Of a stretch of DNA of 64,000 nucleotides, positions 25,347 to 33,714 are shown in pieces. A program made the position numbers and the translations under genes. Below the pieces are notes generated by a model. It saw only the letters and a program-made list of their open reading frames with translations. It was not told where the DNA came from and searched no databases. The DNA comes from Streptomyces sp. 6-11-2 (GTDB taxonomy: Bacteria > Actinomycetota > Actinomycetes > Streptomycetales > Streptomycetaceae): positions 2,976,001-3,040,000 of the forward strand of contig NZ_BJOR01000001.1 of assembly GCF_006540305.1 (NCBI RefSeq), given 5' to 3'. Numbering within the stretch: position 1 is the stretch's first letter; every line of letters starts with the position of its first letter.

Positions 25347-26113
25347 TAACGCAGCCGGGACGACGACAGGATCGACAGCAGGTGGGCCGGGACCATCACC
25401 CAGGTGATGACGGCGAGGGCGATCAACGCCCAGCGGGTGACGTCGGCGCCGCCGGTGACGGTGTCGCCGATGGCCGCGGCCAGCAGGAGCAGGGACGCCT
25501 CGATGCCGTTGGTCACCCGGTGGATCTTGAACGCGGCGGCCAGCCGGCGCACGGTGGCCACGCCCTGCGAGCGCGGCCGGGTCGACTCGTCGTCGGCGAC
25601 GGCCAGCCCGCGCCGGGCCCGGGCCACGTCGACCAGGTCGGTGGAGGCCTTCAGCAGGACCACGCCGAGGGCGGTCGCCAGGCCCAGCGACACCCAGCCG
25701 CCGAAGCCGGACCGGGCCGCGTGGAAGCCGGCGCCCACCATCAGGGCGGCGTCCGCGAGGTAGGCGCCGAGCCGGTCGACGTAGATGCCGGCCGCGCTGT
25801 TCTGGCCCTTCCAGCGGGCGACCTCGCCGTCCACGCAGTCGAAGAGGAGGAACAGCTGCATCAGCACGACGGCCAGGACGGCCCCGGTCAGGCCCGGGAT
25901 CAGCAGCGCGGCGCCGGAGGCCGTCCCGCACACCACCATGGTCCAGGTCAGCTGGTCCGGGGTCACCGGGGTGCGCACCAGCTGCCGGGTGAACCGCAGC
26001 GAGATCCTCCGCATGTACAGGCGGCCCGCCCAGTGCTCACCGTTGCGGCTCGCCAGTTTCGCCTGCGGCTGGCAGACGTCCCGCAGCTCCTCCAGAACCG
26101 GAGCAGCGACCAT
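25346..26113 (-). CDS. CDP-alcohol phosphatidyltransferase family protein
   Basis: 255 aa from ATG 26113, with GGGAGGG upstream; about six membrane helices. The signature is present as DGEVAR, then G, then D, matching D-G-x2-A-R-x8-G-x3-D, but the expected final Asp three residues later is Ala (DRLGA). That Asp is thought to be the catalytic base in the family, so activity or mechanism may differ. The family transfers phospho-alcohols from CDP-alcohols in lipid synthesis. The TAG stop is contributed by the end of the adjacent MITE-like palindrome. Confidence 0.8.
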   Translation of the reverse strand: MVAAPVLEELRDVCQPQAKLASRNGEHWAGRLYMRRISLRFTRQLVRTPVTPDQLTWTMVVCGTASGAALLIPGLTGAVLAVVLMQLFLLFDCVDGEVARWKGQNSAAGIYVDRLGAYLADAALMVGAGFHAARSGFGGWVSLGLATALGVVLLKASTDLVDVARARRGLAVADDESTRPRSQGVATVRRLAAAFKIHRVTNGIEASLLLLAAAIGDTVTGGADVTRWALIALAVITWVMVPAHLLSILSSSRLR

Positions 26114-26267
26114 GACCGTTCCCTCCCACCCACCGGGGCCAACTGCCGCGCGTGCGGCGATGATCGAGTCAGGGTACAGAGTGCGGCGCGCGCGGCTTCC
26201 GGGGGCGGGCGCCGGCCGTTGCCGTGCGACGCGCGCGCGTCGTCAGCACAGTGAGGGCGTGACTCCT

Positions 26268-26287
26268 CCACCCCGTAAACCGGGTGG
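26268..26287 (-). repeat. Hairpin at the 3' end of the TnpB remnant
   Basis: CCACCC (26268-26273) pairs with GGGTGG (26282-26287) just beyond the tnpB stop. IS200/IS605 elements carry subterminal hairpins, and their guide-type RNA comes from this end, so this may be a relic of the right end. Confidence 0.4.
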
Positions 26288-26294
26288 CTTCTCG

Positions 26295-26480
26295 CTAAGC
26301 GGGTTGAGCTTCGCGACGGACCAGCCCGGCCCGTAGAACGTTCAGGGCGCCCACCGTGTCCGCGTGCGCCGAGTGGCCGCACGCCTGGCAGTGGAACTTC
26401 TCCTGTGTGGGCCGGTTCTCCTTGGCGGTGTGCCCGCATTCGGGGCACCGCCGGGAGGTGTCGCGAGGGTCCACGGCCAT
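26295..26480 (-). pseudogene. TnpB (IS200/IS605 OrfB) C-terminal remnant
   Basis: Only the last part of TnpB survives: VDPRDTSRRCPECGHTAKEN, then F-x-C-x-x-C-G-H and HADTVGALNVLRAGL. This is the zinc-ribbon with both CxxC pairs and the final RuvC motif-III region (A-D-x-x-A-x-N). The rest of the gene (over 300 residues, including the first two RuvC acidic motifs) is missing upstream, where the sequence turns into a deaminase remnant on the other strand. The product, if any, cannot be an active RNA-guided nuclease. Confidence 0.8.
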
Positions 26481-26489
26481 CACTTCCCG

Positions 26490-26732
26490 TCCGGCGCTCT
26501 CACGACGATGGTGACGACCCTCTCGCCCTGCTGGTACTGCAGCGGCCTGGTCCGTCAGTTCGGCATCTCGCGGGTGGTGGTCGGTGAGGCGGCCACGTTC
26601 ACGGGCGGGCACGGCTGGCTCGCGGAGCACGGTGTGGAGATCGTGGTCCTGGACGACGCGGAGTGCGTCGCGTTGATGCGGGACTTCACCGGGAGGCATC
26701 CGGATCTGTGGAACGAGGACATTGGCGCGTAA
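26490..26732 (+). pseudogene. Cytosine/nucleoside deaminase, C-terminal remnant
   Basis: The frame reads TTMVTTLSPCWYCSGLVRQF, then GISRVVVGEAATFTGG, and ends in PDLWNEDIGA, the C-terminal two-thirds of a CDA-fold deaminase. The PCxxC zinc ligands are there, but the HxE motif, which must lie about 30 residues earlier, is absent because the sequence abuts the TnpB remnant. ATG 26508 could initiate a short product, but it would lack the catalytic Glu. The last 47 bp overlap the convergent SRPBCC gene. Confidence 0.75.
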
Positions 26733-27120
26733 CCACTTCGATCAGGCGTTCGAAGCGGGCTCGCCAGCGCGGCTCCGACTCCGTCTCGCCCCGGAACTCG
26801 TGGGTGAAGCGGAGCACGGAACCGTCCGCGCCGTCGCGCTCCAGGTGGAAGCGGATGCGGCCGCCGCCCTCCACGGTGTACTCGGCGACCCGGTCCACGT
26901 CCCATGCGGTGATCCGCCCGCTGCCGAGACCGCGCAGGCTCACCGCGCCGCCGAGCCGGGGTTCCAGCTCGTCGGCGCCGGTGAACCAGCGCGCGAGGCC
27001 CTCCGGTGTGGTCAGCTCCGGCCAGACCTGCTCCATGGGTCTGGGGAGCCGTACCAGGAAGGTGAGGAGGTGCGTGTTCCCGTGGATCCGGCTGGTGCCC
27101 TGTTCGATGGAACCGGTCAT
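26686..27120 (-). CDS. SRPBCC/AHSA1-like protein
   Basis: 144 aa from ATG 27120. A helix-grip fold is suggested by THLLTFLVRLPRPMEQVWPEL, TTPEGLARWF, the strand ITAWDVDRVAEYTVEGGGRI and the final helix WRARFERLIEVV. The pattern W-x-x-L/I-T-T-P-E-x-L-A-x-W-F is typical of activator-of-Hsp90-ATPase-like (AHSA1) START-related proteins that bind hydrophobic ligands. The ligand is unknown. Its 3' end overlaps the deaminase remnant on the opposite strand. Confidence 0.8.
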   Translation of the reverse strand: MTGSIEQGTSRIHGNTHLLTFLVRLPRPMEQVWPELTTPEGLARWFTGADELEPRLGGAVSLRGLGSGRITAWDVDRVAEYTVEGGGRIRFHLERDGADGSVLRFTHEFRGETESEPRWRARFERLIEVVTRQCPRSTDPDASR

Positions 27121-27145
27121 GACACCAGTGTCGCCGAGGGGCCGG

Positions 27146-28249
27146 TCAGACGCCCGAGTACGAGTGCTTGCCGCTGACGAAGATGTTCACGCCGTAGTAG
27201 TTGAAGAGCCAGCAGCCGAACGCGATCAACGCGATGTAGGCGGCCTTGCGGCCCTTCCAGCCGGCCGTGGAGCGGGCGTGCAGGTAGCAGGCGTAGGCGA
27301 CCCAGGTGATGAAGGACCAGGTCTCCTTGGGGTCCCAGCCCCAGTAGCGGCCCCAGGCGGACTCGGCCCAGATCGCGCCCGCGATGATCGTGAACGTCCA
27401 CAGCGGGAAGACGGCGGCGTTGATGCGGTAGGAGAACTTGTCCAGGGACGCCGAGGCCGGCAGCCGCTCCAGGACGGAGGTCGCGAAGCGGCCGGGCTTC
27501 CCGCCGGAGGCGAGCTTGTTCTCGTAGGAGTCCTTGAACAGGTACAGCAGGGTGCCGACCGCGCCGACGTAGAAGACCGCGCCGCAGAAGATCGCGGTGG
27601 AGACGTGGATGTACAGCCAGTACGAGTGCAGGGCCGGGACCAGCTGGTCGCTCGCCGTGTAGAGCACGGTGACCGCGAGGCCGAGGTCGAGCAGGACGGT
27701 GGTGGTCAGGAACAGGCCGAGCCAGCGCACGTTCTTCTTCAGCGCGAGCAGCAGCAGGTAGACGCCGACCGCGACCGTGGAGAAGGTGATGTTGAACTCG
27801 TACATGTTGCCCCACGGCGCCCGCTGCACGGAGGCCGCGCGGGCGATCACGCCACCGAGCGCGAGGAGGAAGCCGAGGACGCTGAGGGACACCGCGATCC
27901 GGCCGTACAGGTCGCCCTTCTCGTCCCCGCCGTGCGCGCCGGGCCCGTCGGGCACGTCGCGGGCGCCGGCGGCGGACCGTACGACGACCTTGGGGCGCTC
28001 CAGCACGGCGGTGCCCCCGGCGGACTTCACCGCCACGGCCGGGCCCTGCGCCGTGGCCGCGCCGTCCTTGGCGGTCAGCGCGGCGGCCGTGCGGGCCACC
28101 TTGCTGCGGCTGCCGAAGAGCCATTCGGTGATGTACGCGAAGAAGGCCAGGGTGTAGACGGCCATCGCGGAGTAGATCAGCGTGTTGCTGATGTTGGCCA
28201 GGTTTTCGTTGGTCGCCGTGGCTAGCTCGGTCGCGGCGGCGAGAGTCAT
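27146..28249 (-). CDS. ccsB: Cytochrome c biogenesis protein CcsB/ResC
   Basis: 367 aa, last gene of the four-gene system II operon. ATG 28249 overlaps the ResB stop (ATGA), with GAGGAG just upstream. There are about eight membrane helices and the WWD-type heme-handling motif ESAWGRYWGWDPKETW near residues 300-312, with conserved flanking histidines. With ResB it exports heme and attaches it to CxxCH motifs of apocytochromes outside the membrane. A cytoplasmic loop of about 60 residues near 60-110 is an actinobacterial feature. Confidence 0.93.
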   Translation of the reverse strand: MTLAAATELATATNENLANISNTLIYSAMAVYTLAFFAYITEWLFGSRSKVARTAAALTAKDGAATAQGPAVAVKSAGGTAVLERPKVVVRSAAGARDVPDGPGAHGGDEKGDLYGRIAVSLSVLGFLLALGGVIARAASVQRAPWGNMYEFNITFSTVAVGVYLLLLALKKNVRWLGLFLTTTVLLDLGLAVTVLYTASDQLVPALHSYWLYIHVSTAIFCGAVFYVGAVGTLLYLFKDSYENKLASGGKPGRFATSVLERLPASASLDKFSYRINAAVFPLWTFTIIAGAIWAESAWGRYWGWDPKETWSFITWVAYACYLHARSTAGWKGRKAAYIALIAFGCWLFNYYGVNIFVSGKHSYSGV

Positions 28250-30039
28250 TTCTCCTCAGCCCCTTCGGCGGGTACGGGGGTGCCGGCGTCCGGCTCCCGG
28301 TCGGGGTCGGCGTCGGCCTGTGCGGGCGCCTTGTCGTGGACGAGGGCGGCCAGGTCGCCGAGCTCCTCGGGGAGTTTCGCGGACTCGCTGCGGCCCAGGC
28401 CCGCCATCTCGACGACGGTCACGCCGTCGGCGCCCCGCACGGCCCGCACCCAGACGCGGCGGCGCTGGATGAACAGGGAGCCGGCCAGTCCGGCGATGGC
28501 GGCGAGCGCGCCGGTGAGCGCCCAGCCGGTGCCGGGCTGCTGCACGATCTGGAAGCCGGCCCACTCCTTGATGTCCTTGTCGAAGGTGATGGAGCCGGCG
28601 CCGTTCGGCAGCGTCATGGTCTCGCCGGGCAGCAGCCGGGCGGCGATGGGGTTGCCCTTGGCGTCCTTGAACTGCTTGAGGTTCGGGTTCTTGGTGTCGA
28701 GCTGGTAGACGTTCTGCGGGACGCCCGCGCCGACGCCCAGGTCGCCGTGGTAGCCGGTCAGCGCGAGGACGGGGAAGTCCAGCGCCGGGAACTGGGAGAA
28801 CATCGTGCCCTTGCCGGCACCGGCGAAGGTCGGCACGAAGAACGCGGAGAAGCCGAGCTGCTCGGTCTTGCCCTGGGCGTTCTTGTAGCCGTCGAGCACC
28901 TTGATCGCGCCCTGCGAGGTGACGTTGGAGTCGACCGGCAGCAGCGGCACGGCCTGGCGGTAGACCACCTGGCCCTTGCCGTCCCGGACGGTGACGGTGG
29001 GGGCGTAGCCGTGGCTGACGAGGTAGACCCGGGCGTCGTCGACGCTCAGCGGGTGGTTGGGCGAGATGCTCGCCTTCCGCTCCTGGCCGTGGGCGCCCAG
29101 GCTGTAGGTGATGTCCGCCCGGTACACGCGCGGCGTGCCCTTCTGGGGGCCGGTGCGCTCGTAGGTGCCGGTGAACTTCTTCAGGTTGAAGCTGAACGGC
29201 ACCAGGTCGTCGTCGTTGAAGAGGTTGCCGGACTTGAAGTCGTCGTACTGGGTGAGGGTGTTGGAGAAGCCGTCGCCCTCGACGATCAGCTTGTTGCCCT
29301 CGGTCTTGTACAACTGGCCCCAGGCGAAGGCGATCAGCATCACGATCAGCGCGATGTGGAAGACGAGGTTGCCGGCCTCGCGCAGGTAGCCCTTCTCGGC
29401 GGCGACGGCGTCACCGTCGGGGAGGGCGCGGAAGCGGCGCTGCTTGAGGATCTTCAGCGCGGCCCCGCGGACCTCCTCGGGGGCGGCGGCGGTGCGCCAG
29501 GTGGTGTACGCGGGCAGCCGGTCCAGCCGCTTGGGGGCGCCCGGCGGGCGGCCGCGCAGCTGGCCCACGAACTGCCAGGTGCGCGGCACGATGCAGCCGA
29601 TGAGGGAGACGAACAGCAGGATGTAGATCGCGGAGAACCACACCGAGCTGTAGACGTGGAACAGGCCGAGCTTGTCGTAGACGGGCGCGAGCGTCGTGTG
29701 CGCCTGCCGGAAGGCCTCGACCTTCAGCGCGTCGGTGCCGCTCTGCGGGATCAGCGAGCCGGGGACGGCGCCGAGGGAGAGCAGGAACAGCAGCATCAGC
29801 GCGACGCGCATGGAGGTGAGCTGCCGCCAGAACCAGCGGGCCCAGCCGACGGTCTCCCGCCACGTCCAGGCGAGCCGGCCGGCCAGTCCGGGCGCCCGGT
29901 TGCCGCCGAAGGAGCCGGGGACGGACGTCTCGGTGGGGGCGGTGGACAACTGGGACCCGGCGGCGCCGAGGTCGTCGTCGCCGGGCGGCACCACCACCGG
30001 GGTCTCGTCGTCCGTCGTACTGGTTGGCGTCTTGCTCAT
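28246..30039 (-). CDS. resB: Cytochrome c biogenesis protein ResB
   Basis: 597 aa, membrane-anchored. Helices lie near residues 80-100, 135-155 and 225-245, and a large extracytoplasmic domain runs from about 245 to 500 (PFSFNLKKFTGTYERTG, SISPNHPLSVDDARVYLVSH), with a last helix near 510-530 (GWALTGALAAIAGLAGSLFI). ResB and CcsB form the heme-export and ligation complex of system II. It starts 3 nt after the CcdA stop. The acidic N- and C-terminal tails are cytoplasmic. Confidence 0.92.
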   Translation of the reverse strand: MSKTPTSTTDDETPVVVPPGDDDLGAAGSQLSTAPTETSVPGSFGGNRAPGLAGRLAWTWRETVGWARWFWRQLTSMRVALMLLFLLSLGAVPGSLIPQSGTDALKVEAFRQAHTTLAPVYDKLGLFHVYSSVWFSAIYILLFVSLIGCIVPRTWQFVGQLRGRPPGAPKRLDRLPAYTTWRTAAAPEEVRGAALKILKQRRFRALPDGDAVAAEKGYLREAGNLVFHIALIVMLIAFAWGQLYKTEGNKLIVEGDGFSNTLTQYDDFKSGNLFNDDDLVPFSFNLKKFTGTYERTGPQKGTPRVYRADITYSLGAHGQERKASISPNHPLSVDDARVYLVSHGYAPTVTVRDGKGQVVYRQAVPLLPVDSNVTSQGAIKVLDGYKNAQGKTEQLGFSAFFVPTFAGAGKGTMFSQFPALDFPVLALTGYHGDLGVGAGVPQNVYQLDTKNPNLKQFKDAKGNPIAARLLPGETMTLPNGAGSITFDKDIKEWAGFQIVQQPGTGWALTGALAAIAGLAGSLFIQRRRVWVRAVRGADGVTVVEMAGLGRSESAKLPEELGDLAALVHDKAPAQADADPDREPDAGTPVPAEGAEEK

Positions 30040-30042
30040 GGA

Positions 30043-30804
30043 TCAGATCCCCACAGTGAAGCCGGTGGACCACGTCTGCATCTCCTGCACCAGCCGGTCC
30101 CAGGCGCCGGTCAGCAGCAGCACGCCGGTCACGATCATCATCGTGCCGCCGACGCGCATCACCCAGACATAGTGGCGCTTGACCCAGCCGAAGGCTCCCA
30201 GCGCCTTGCGGAAGGCGATCGCGGTGAGCACGAACGGGATGCCGAGGCCGGCGCAGTAGGCGACGGTCAGCAGGGCTCCGCGCCCGGCGCTGGCCTGGGT
30301 CGAGGAGAGCGCCACCACGGAGGCGAGGGTCGGGCCGATGCACGGGGTCCAGCCGACTCCGAACAGGGCCCCGAGCACGGGTGCGCCCATCAGGCCCGTG
30401 GTGGGGCGCATGTGGAAGCGGAACTCACGCTGGGTCAGCCAGGGCATCAGGCCCATGAAGAAGACGCCCATGAGGATCATGAGCACGCCCAGCACCTTGG
30501 ACAGGGTGCCCTTGTAGTCCTGGAGGGTCTGCCCGAAGAACCCGAACAGCGCCCCGCCGGAGACGAAGACCACGGTGAAGCCGAGGACGAAGAGGCCGGC
30601 GCCGACGGTCATCCGTCCGCGCCGGGCCTCGGCCAGGTCCGTGCCGGTGACCCCGGTCACATAGGAGAGGTAGCCGGGGACGAGCGGCAGGACGCAGGGG
30701 GAGAAGAACGAGACGAGTCCGCCGAGTACGGCGACGGGCAGCGCGAGCAGCAGGGCTCCGCTGAACACCGTCTGATTGGGATCAGTGGCTGCGGCCAGTA
30801 GCAC
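30043..30804 (-). CDS. ccdA: CcdA-type thiol-disulfide transporter
   Basis: 253 aa from GTG 30804 with six membrane helices. The paired redox cysteines are in FFSPCVLPLVPGYLSY and in VGWTPCIGPTLAS, the two signature motifs of CcdA. It passes electrons from cytoplasmic thioredoxin to the extracellular TlpA/ResA-like protein so that apocytochrome c cysteines stay reduced. It lies 6 nt downstream of the tlpA-like gene and 3 nt before resB. Confidence 0.93.
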   Translation of the reverse strand: MLLAAATDPNQTVFSGALLLALPVAVLGGLVSFFSPCVLPLVPGYLSYVTGVTGTDLAEARRGRMTVGAGLFVLGFTVVFVSGGALFGFFGQTLQDYKGTLSKVLGVLMILMGVFFMGLMPWLTQREFRFHMRPTTGLMGAPVLGALFGVGWTPCIGPTLASVVALSSTQASAGRGALLTVAYCAGLGIPFVLTAIAFRKALGAFGWVKRHYVWVMRVGGTMMIVTGVLLLTGAWDRLVQEMQTWSTGFTVGI

Positions 30805-30810
30805 GGCGGC

Positions 30811-31476
30811 TCACTTCTCCGCGACGACCGGGTCGAGCATCTTGCGCAGCTTGTCCTCGCTGAGCGCCTGGAGGGCGCGCGCGGCGATCCTCCCGTCCCG
30901 GTCGACGATGATCGTGGTGGGGATCATCTGCGGGTTCAGGGTGCCCTTCTGGAAGCGGAGCATGAGCTTGCCGGTCGGGTCGTACAGGCTCGGGTACGAC
31001 ACGTCGAACTGCTTCTCGAACGCGAGGGCCGGCTGGGTGCTGGTGTCGCGCGTGTTGATGCCGACGAACTGCACGCCCTTGCCGGCGGTGTCCTTGGCCA
31101 CCTTCGCCAGGTTGGACGCCTCGGCGCGGCACGGCGAGCACCAGGAGCCCCAGACGTTCAGGACGACGACCTTGCCCTTGTAGGCGCCCATGTCGAGCTG
31201 CTTGCCCTCGAGGGTCTTGCCGGACAGGTCGGGCGCGGGCTTGCGGTCGCCCTTCGGCACGGTCGCGATGCCGTCGGCGCCGGTGATGAAGTTGGTGTTG
31301 CCCGAGCCGCCGGAGGTGCCGCCGGAGCCGCAGGCGGACAGGGCGAGTGCCAGTGCGGCGCCCCCGGCGGCGAGCAGGGCGGCGCGGCCACGGACACGGC
31401 TCGAACGCGTGCGGCGCGGACGGGGCGTGCGGTTCGCCCGGTTCGAGCACTGGGGGGCACGACTGACGGCACTCAT
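30811..31476 (-). CDS. TlpA/ResA-like thiol-disulfide lipoprotein
   Basis: 221 aa from ATG 31476. An Arg-rich n-region and a hydrophobic segment end in the lipobox LSAC, so the mature protein should be lipid-anchored outside the membrane. A thioredoxin fold follows, with WGSWCSPCRAEASNLA (active-site CSPC) and the cis-Pro region NPQMIPTTIIVDRDG. It reduces apocytochrome c cysteines, fed by CcdA. It is the first gene of the operon tlpA-ccdA-resB-ccsB. Confidence 0.92.
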   Translation of the reverse strand: MSAVSRAPQCSNRANRTPRPRRTRSSRVRGRAALLAAGGAALALALSACGSGGTSGGSGNTNFITGADGIATVPKGDRKPAPDLSGKTLEGKQLDMGAYKGKVVVLNVWGSWCSPCRAEASNLAKVAKDTAGKGVQFVGINTRDTSTQPALAFEKQFDVSYPSLYDPTGKLMLRFQKGTLNPQMIPTTIIVDRDGRIAARALQALSEDKLRKMLDPVVAEK

Positions 31477-31542
31477 GTGAAAAGTTTCGCATGCCCCTTC
31501 CGGGGATCTTGCGCACCCCCCTCACGACCGGAAAAGTGCATT

Positions 31543-32841
31543 TCAGGCCGCCTTCGAGGGGCCCTCCGTGCTCGGCGTGCCGGTGCTTCCGGCGTCCCCG
31601 AGGAACTCCTTCCAGCCGCCGGCCGGCCGCTGTCCGACGTCGAGGGTGCGCAGCTTGGCCAGCACTTCCGGCTTCTGCACGTCCATCCAGTCGACGAACT
31701 GCCGGAAGGAGACCATGCGCACGTCGGCGCCCTTCTCCCTCTCCCGCGCGATGTGCTTGAAGGCTTCCTCGACGGAGTCCATGTAGATGCCGCCGTTCCA
31801 CTGTTCGAAGTGGTTGCCTATGAAGTACGGCGCCCGGTTTGTCTCGCATGCCCGCCTGAAGCCCTGGATGTAGGCCTGCGTGGACTGCCTGCGCCAGCCC
31901 GGGTGGTTGTGGGCCGGAGCGTTGGTGGAGTTGACGGACTGGTTCGCGAGCATGTTGTAGTCCATCGAGAGCACCTCGAACCGGCGTCCGGGGAACGGTA
32001 TCTGCTGCAACGGCAGGTCCCAGATGCCCAGCCGCTTGTCCGGCCACACCTGGCGGCCGCCGGGCGAGGAGGCGTCGTAACGCCAGCCGAGCTCGCGGGC
32101 GGTGGGCAGCAGCTGGTTCTGGCCGAGCAGGCAGGGGGTGCGGCCGCCGACGAGTTCCTTGTCGTAGTCGAAGGGCAGGGCGGGCAGATCGGTCCAGCCG
32201 GTGTTGGTCCGCCACTCCTTCACGAATGCCTTGGCCTGGTCGATCTCGCTGCGCCACTGCTTGGGCGTCCAGCCCCCGACCGAGCCGTGGCCGGAGCAGA
32301 AATGGCCGTTGAAGTGGGTGCCGATCTCGTGGCCCTCGAGCCAGGCGCGGCGGACGTTGGTGAGCGTGGCCTTGACGTGGTCGTCGGTCAGATAGCCGAT
32401 GTCGGAGGCGCCGCGCGGGTTGTTCGGCGGGTCGTACAGGCGCTTCTTCGACTCCGGCAGCAGGTAGAGCCCGGAGAGGAAGAAGGTCATGTGCGCCTCG
32501 TGCTGCCTGGCCAGGTCCAGGAAGCGCGGGAACAGCCCGTTGCCGACCTCGCCGGCCCCGTCCCAGGAGAAGACGACGAACTGCGGCGGGGTCTCGCCCG
32601 GCTCCAGCGGGACCGGCGCGGCCGGCTGGTGCGGCTGCTTGCCGGTGAACGAGGTCGAGCCGTCGCCGATGAGGCGCGCGGGGGCTGTCGTACGCGCACG
32701 CGGGCTGGGCGTGCTCGCGCTGGGGGAGGCACCGGTGCGGCCCGGGTCCGAGGACTTGACGCTGCCGCAGCCCGTGAGCCCGACGGCGGCCGCGGCCCCC
32801 GCGCCGAGGCCGAGTAGTCCCCTTCGGGAGAAGGTGCGCAT
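31543..32841 (-). CDS. Secreted polysaccharide-deacetylase-like lipoprotein
   Basis: 432 aa from ATG 32841. The signal RTFSRRGLLGLGAGAAAAVG ends in lipobox LTGC, and the twin-arginine pair suggests Tat export. A Ser/Pro/Thr-rich linker precedes the catalytic domain: VVFSWDGAGEVGN in the place of motif 1 (D-D or D-G), GHEIGTHFNGHF as the HxxxH-type metal site, and AYIQGFRRACETNRAPYFIG late in the fold. The NodB-like fold is clear but divergent from peptidoglycan deacetylases, so the substrate is open. It is 66 nt upstream of tlpA on the same strand and could be cotranscribed. Confidence 0.8.
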   Translation of the reverse strand: MRTFSRRGLLGLGAGAAAAVGLTGCGSVKSSDPGRTGASPSASTPSPRARTTAPARLIGDGSTSFTGKQPHQPAAPVPLEPGETPPQFVVFSWDGAGEVGNGLFPRFLDLARQHEAHMTFFLSGLYLLPESKKRLYDPPNNPRGASDIGYLTDDHVKATLTNVRRAWLEGHEIGTHFNGHFCSGHGSVGGWTPKQWRSEIDQAKAFVKEWRTNTGWTDLPALPFDYDKELVGGRTPCLLGQNQLLPTARELGWRYDASSPGGRQVWPDKRLGIWDLPLQQIPFPGRRFEVLSMDYNMLANQSVNSTNAPAHNHPGWRRQSTQAYIQGFRRACETNRAPYFIGNHFEQWNGGIYMDSVEEAFKHIAREREKGADVRMVSFRQFVDWMDVQKPEVLAKLRTLDVGQRPAGGWKEFLGDAGSTGTPSTEGPSKAA

Positions 32842-32939
32842 GAGATCCCCGATCCGTCACTGCCGCTGGTGGTCACTCACTCAGAGGCGGGGACGAACAC
32901 GGGGGTTCCGCGAGTCGATATGAATTTCACAACAAACAC

Positions 32940-33000
32940 AAAGGAAGGGTGCGGCAACGGGCGGGACCGTGCGGTCCCCGCCCGTGCCGCACCCTTCCTT
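32940..33000 (-). terminator. Long hairpin terminator of the hemL-phosphatase unit
   Basis: AAGGAAGGGTGCGGC at the left and GCCGCACCCTTCCTT at the right pair perfectly, with an inner ACGGGCGGG/CCGCCCGT stem. On the minus strand it is followed by TTGTGTTTGTTGT. It ends the transcript of the histidine phosphatase gene. Confidence 0.85.
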
Positions 33001-33012
33001 ACGCGCGCTTCG

Positions 33013-33714
33013 TTACGCGCCGAACGCCTTGCCCTGCCCCTTCACCGGCTTGGCGCCCGCGAGGAGATGGGCCGGGACCAGATCGCGGGCCGGCTCGGTG
33101 TAGCCGACGGAGACGATCCGGTCGCCCCGGTAGGTGAACGTCGTCAGCGAGGCGAGCGTGCACTGCCGCTTGCGCGGGTCGTGCCACAGCCGCCGCCGCT
33201 CCACGTAGGAGCGCACGATCCAGATCGGCAGCTGGTGGCTGACGAGTACCGCCTCGTGTCCGCGCGCCTCGTCCTTCGCCGCGTTCAGCGCGCCCATCAT
33301 GCGCACCACCTGGTCGATGTACGGCTCGCCCCAGGACGGTTTGAACGGGTTGACCACGTGCTTCCAGTTGGCGGGCCGGCGCAGCGCGCCGTCGCCCACG
33401 CCGAAGGTCTTGCCCTGGAAGACGTTGGCCGCCTCGATCAGCCGCTCGTCGGTGGCGAGGTCGAGTCCGTGCGCCTTCGCTATCGGCGTCGCCGTCTCCT
33501 GCGCCCGCTCCAGCGGGGAGGCGACGACATAGGTGATGTCGCGGGGGGCGAGGTGCTCGGCGACCCGCTCGGCCATCTTCCGTCCGAGCTCGGACAGGTG
33601 GTAGCCGGGCAGCCGCCCGTACAGGATCCCGTCCGGGTTCTCGACCTCGCCGTGCCGCATGAGGTGGACGACGGTGATGTCGTCCCGGCCGTTCTTCTCG
33701 GGGGTGTCGCTCAT
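33013..33714 (-). CDS. Histidine phosphatase superfamily protein (phosphoglycerate mutase-like)
   Basis: 233 aa from ATG 33714, which overlaps the hemL stop as ATGA. The RHG motif [15 protein letters not shown] holds the phosphorylated His21; Arg in [11 protein letters not shown] and the second His in [10 protein letters not shown] complete the active site. The fold is that of broad-specificity cofactor-independent phosphatases; the substrate is unknown. Overlap with hemL indicates coupled expression, which is conserved in actinomycetes as I recall. Confidence 0.88.
   Translation of the reverse strand: MSDTPEKNGRDDITVVHLMRHGEVENPDGILYGRLPGYHLSELGRKMAERVAEHLAPRDITYVVASPLERAQETATPIAKAHGLDLATDERLIEAANVFQGKTFGVGDGALRRPANWKHVVNPFKPSWGEPYIDQVVRMMGALNAAKDEARGHEAVLVSHQLPIWIVRSYVERRRLWHDPRKRQCTLASLTTFTYRGDRIVSVGYTEPARDLVPAHLLAGAKPVKGQGKAFGA

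Noticed and set aside
28336..30801. Plus-strand open frame of over 800 codons opposite resB and ccdA
   Set aside because: It is an antisense shadow: the opposite strand encodes clear ResB and CcdA motifs with matching overlaps.
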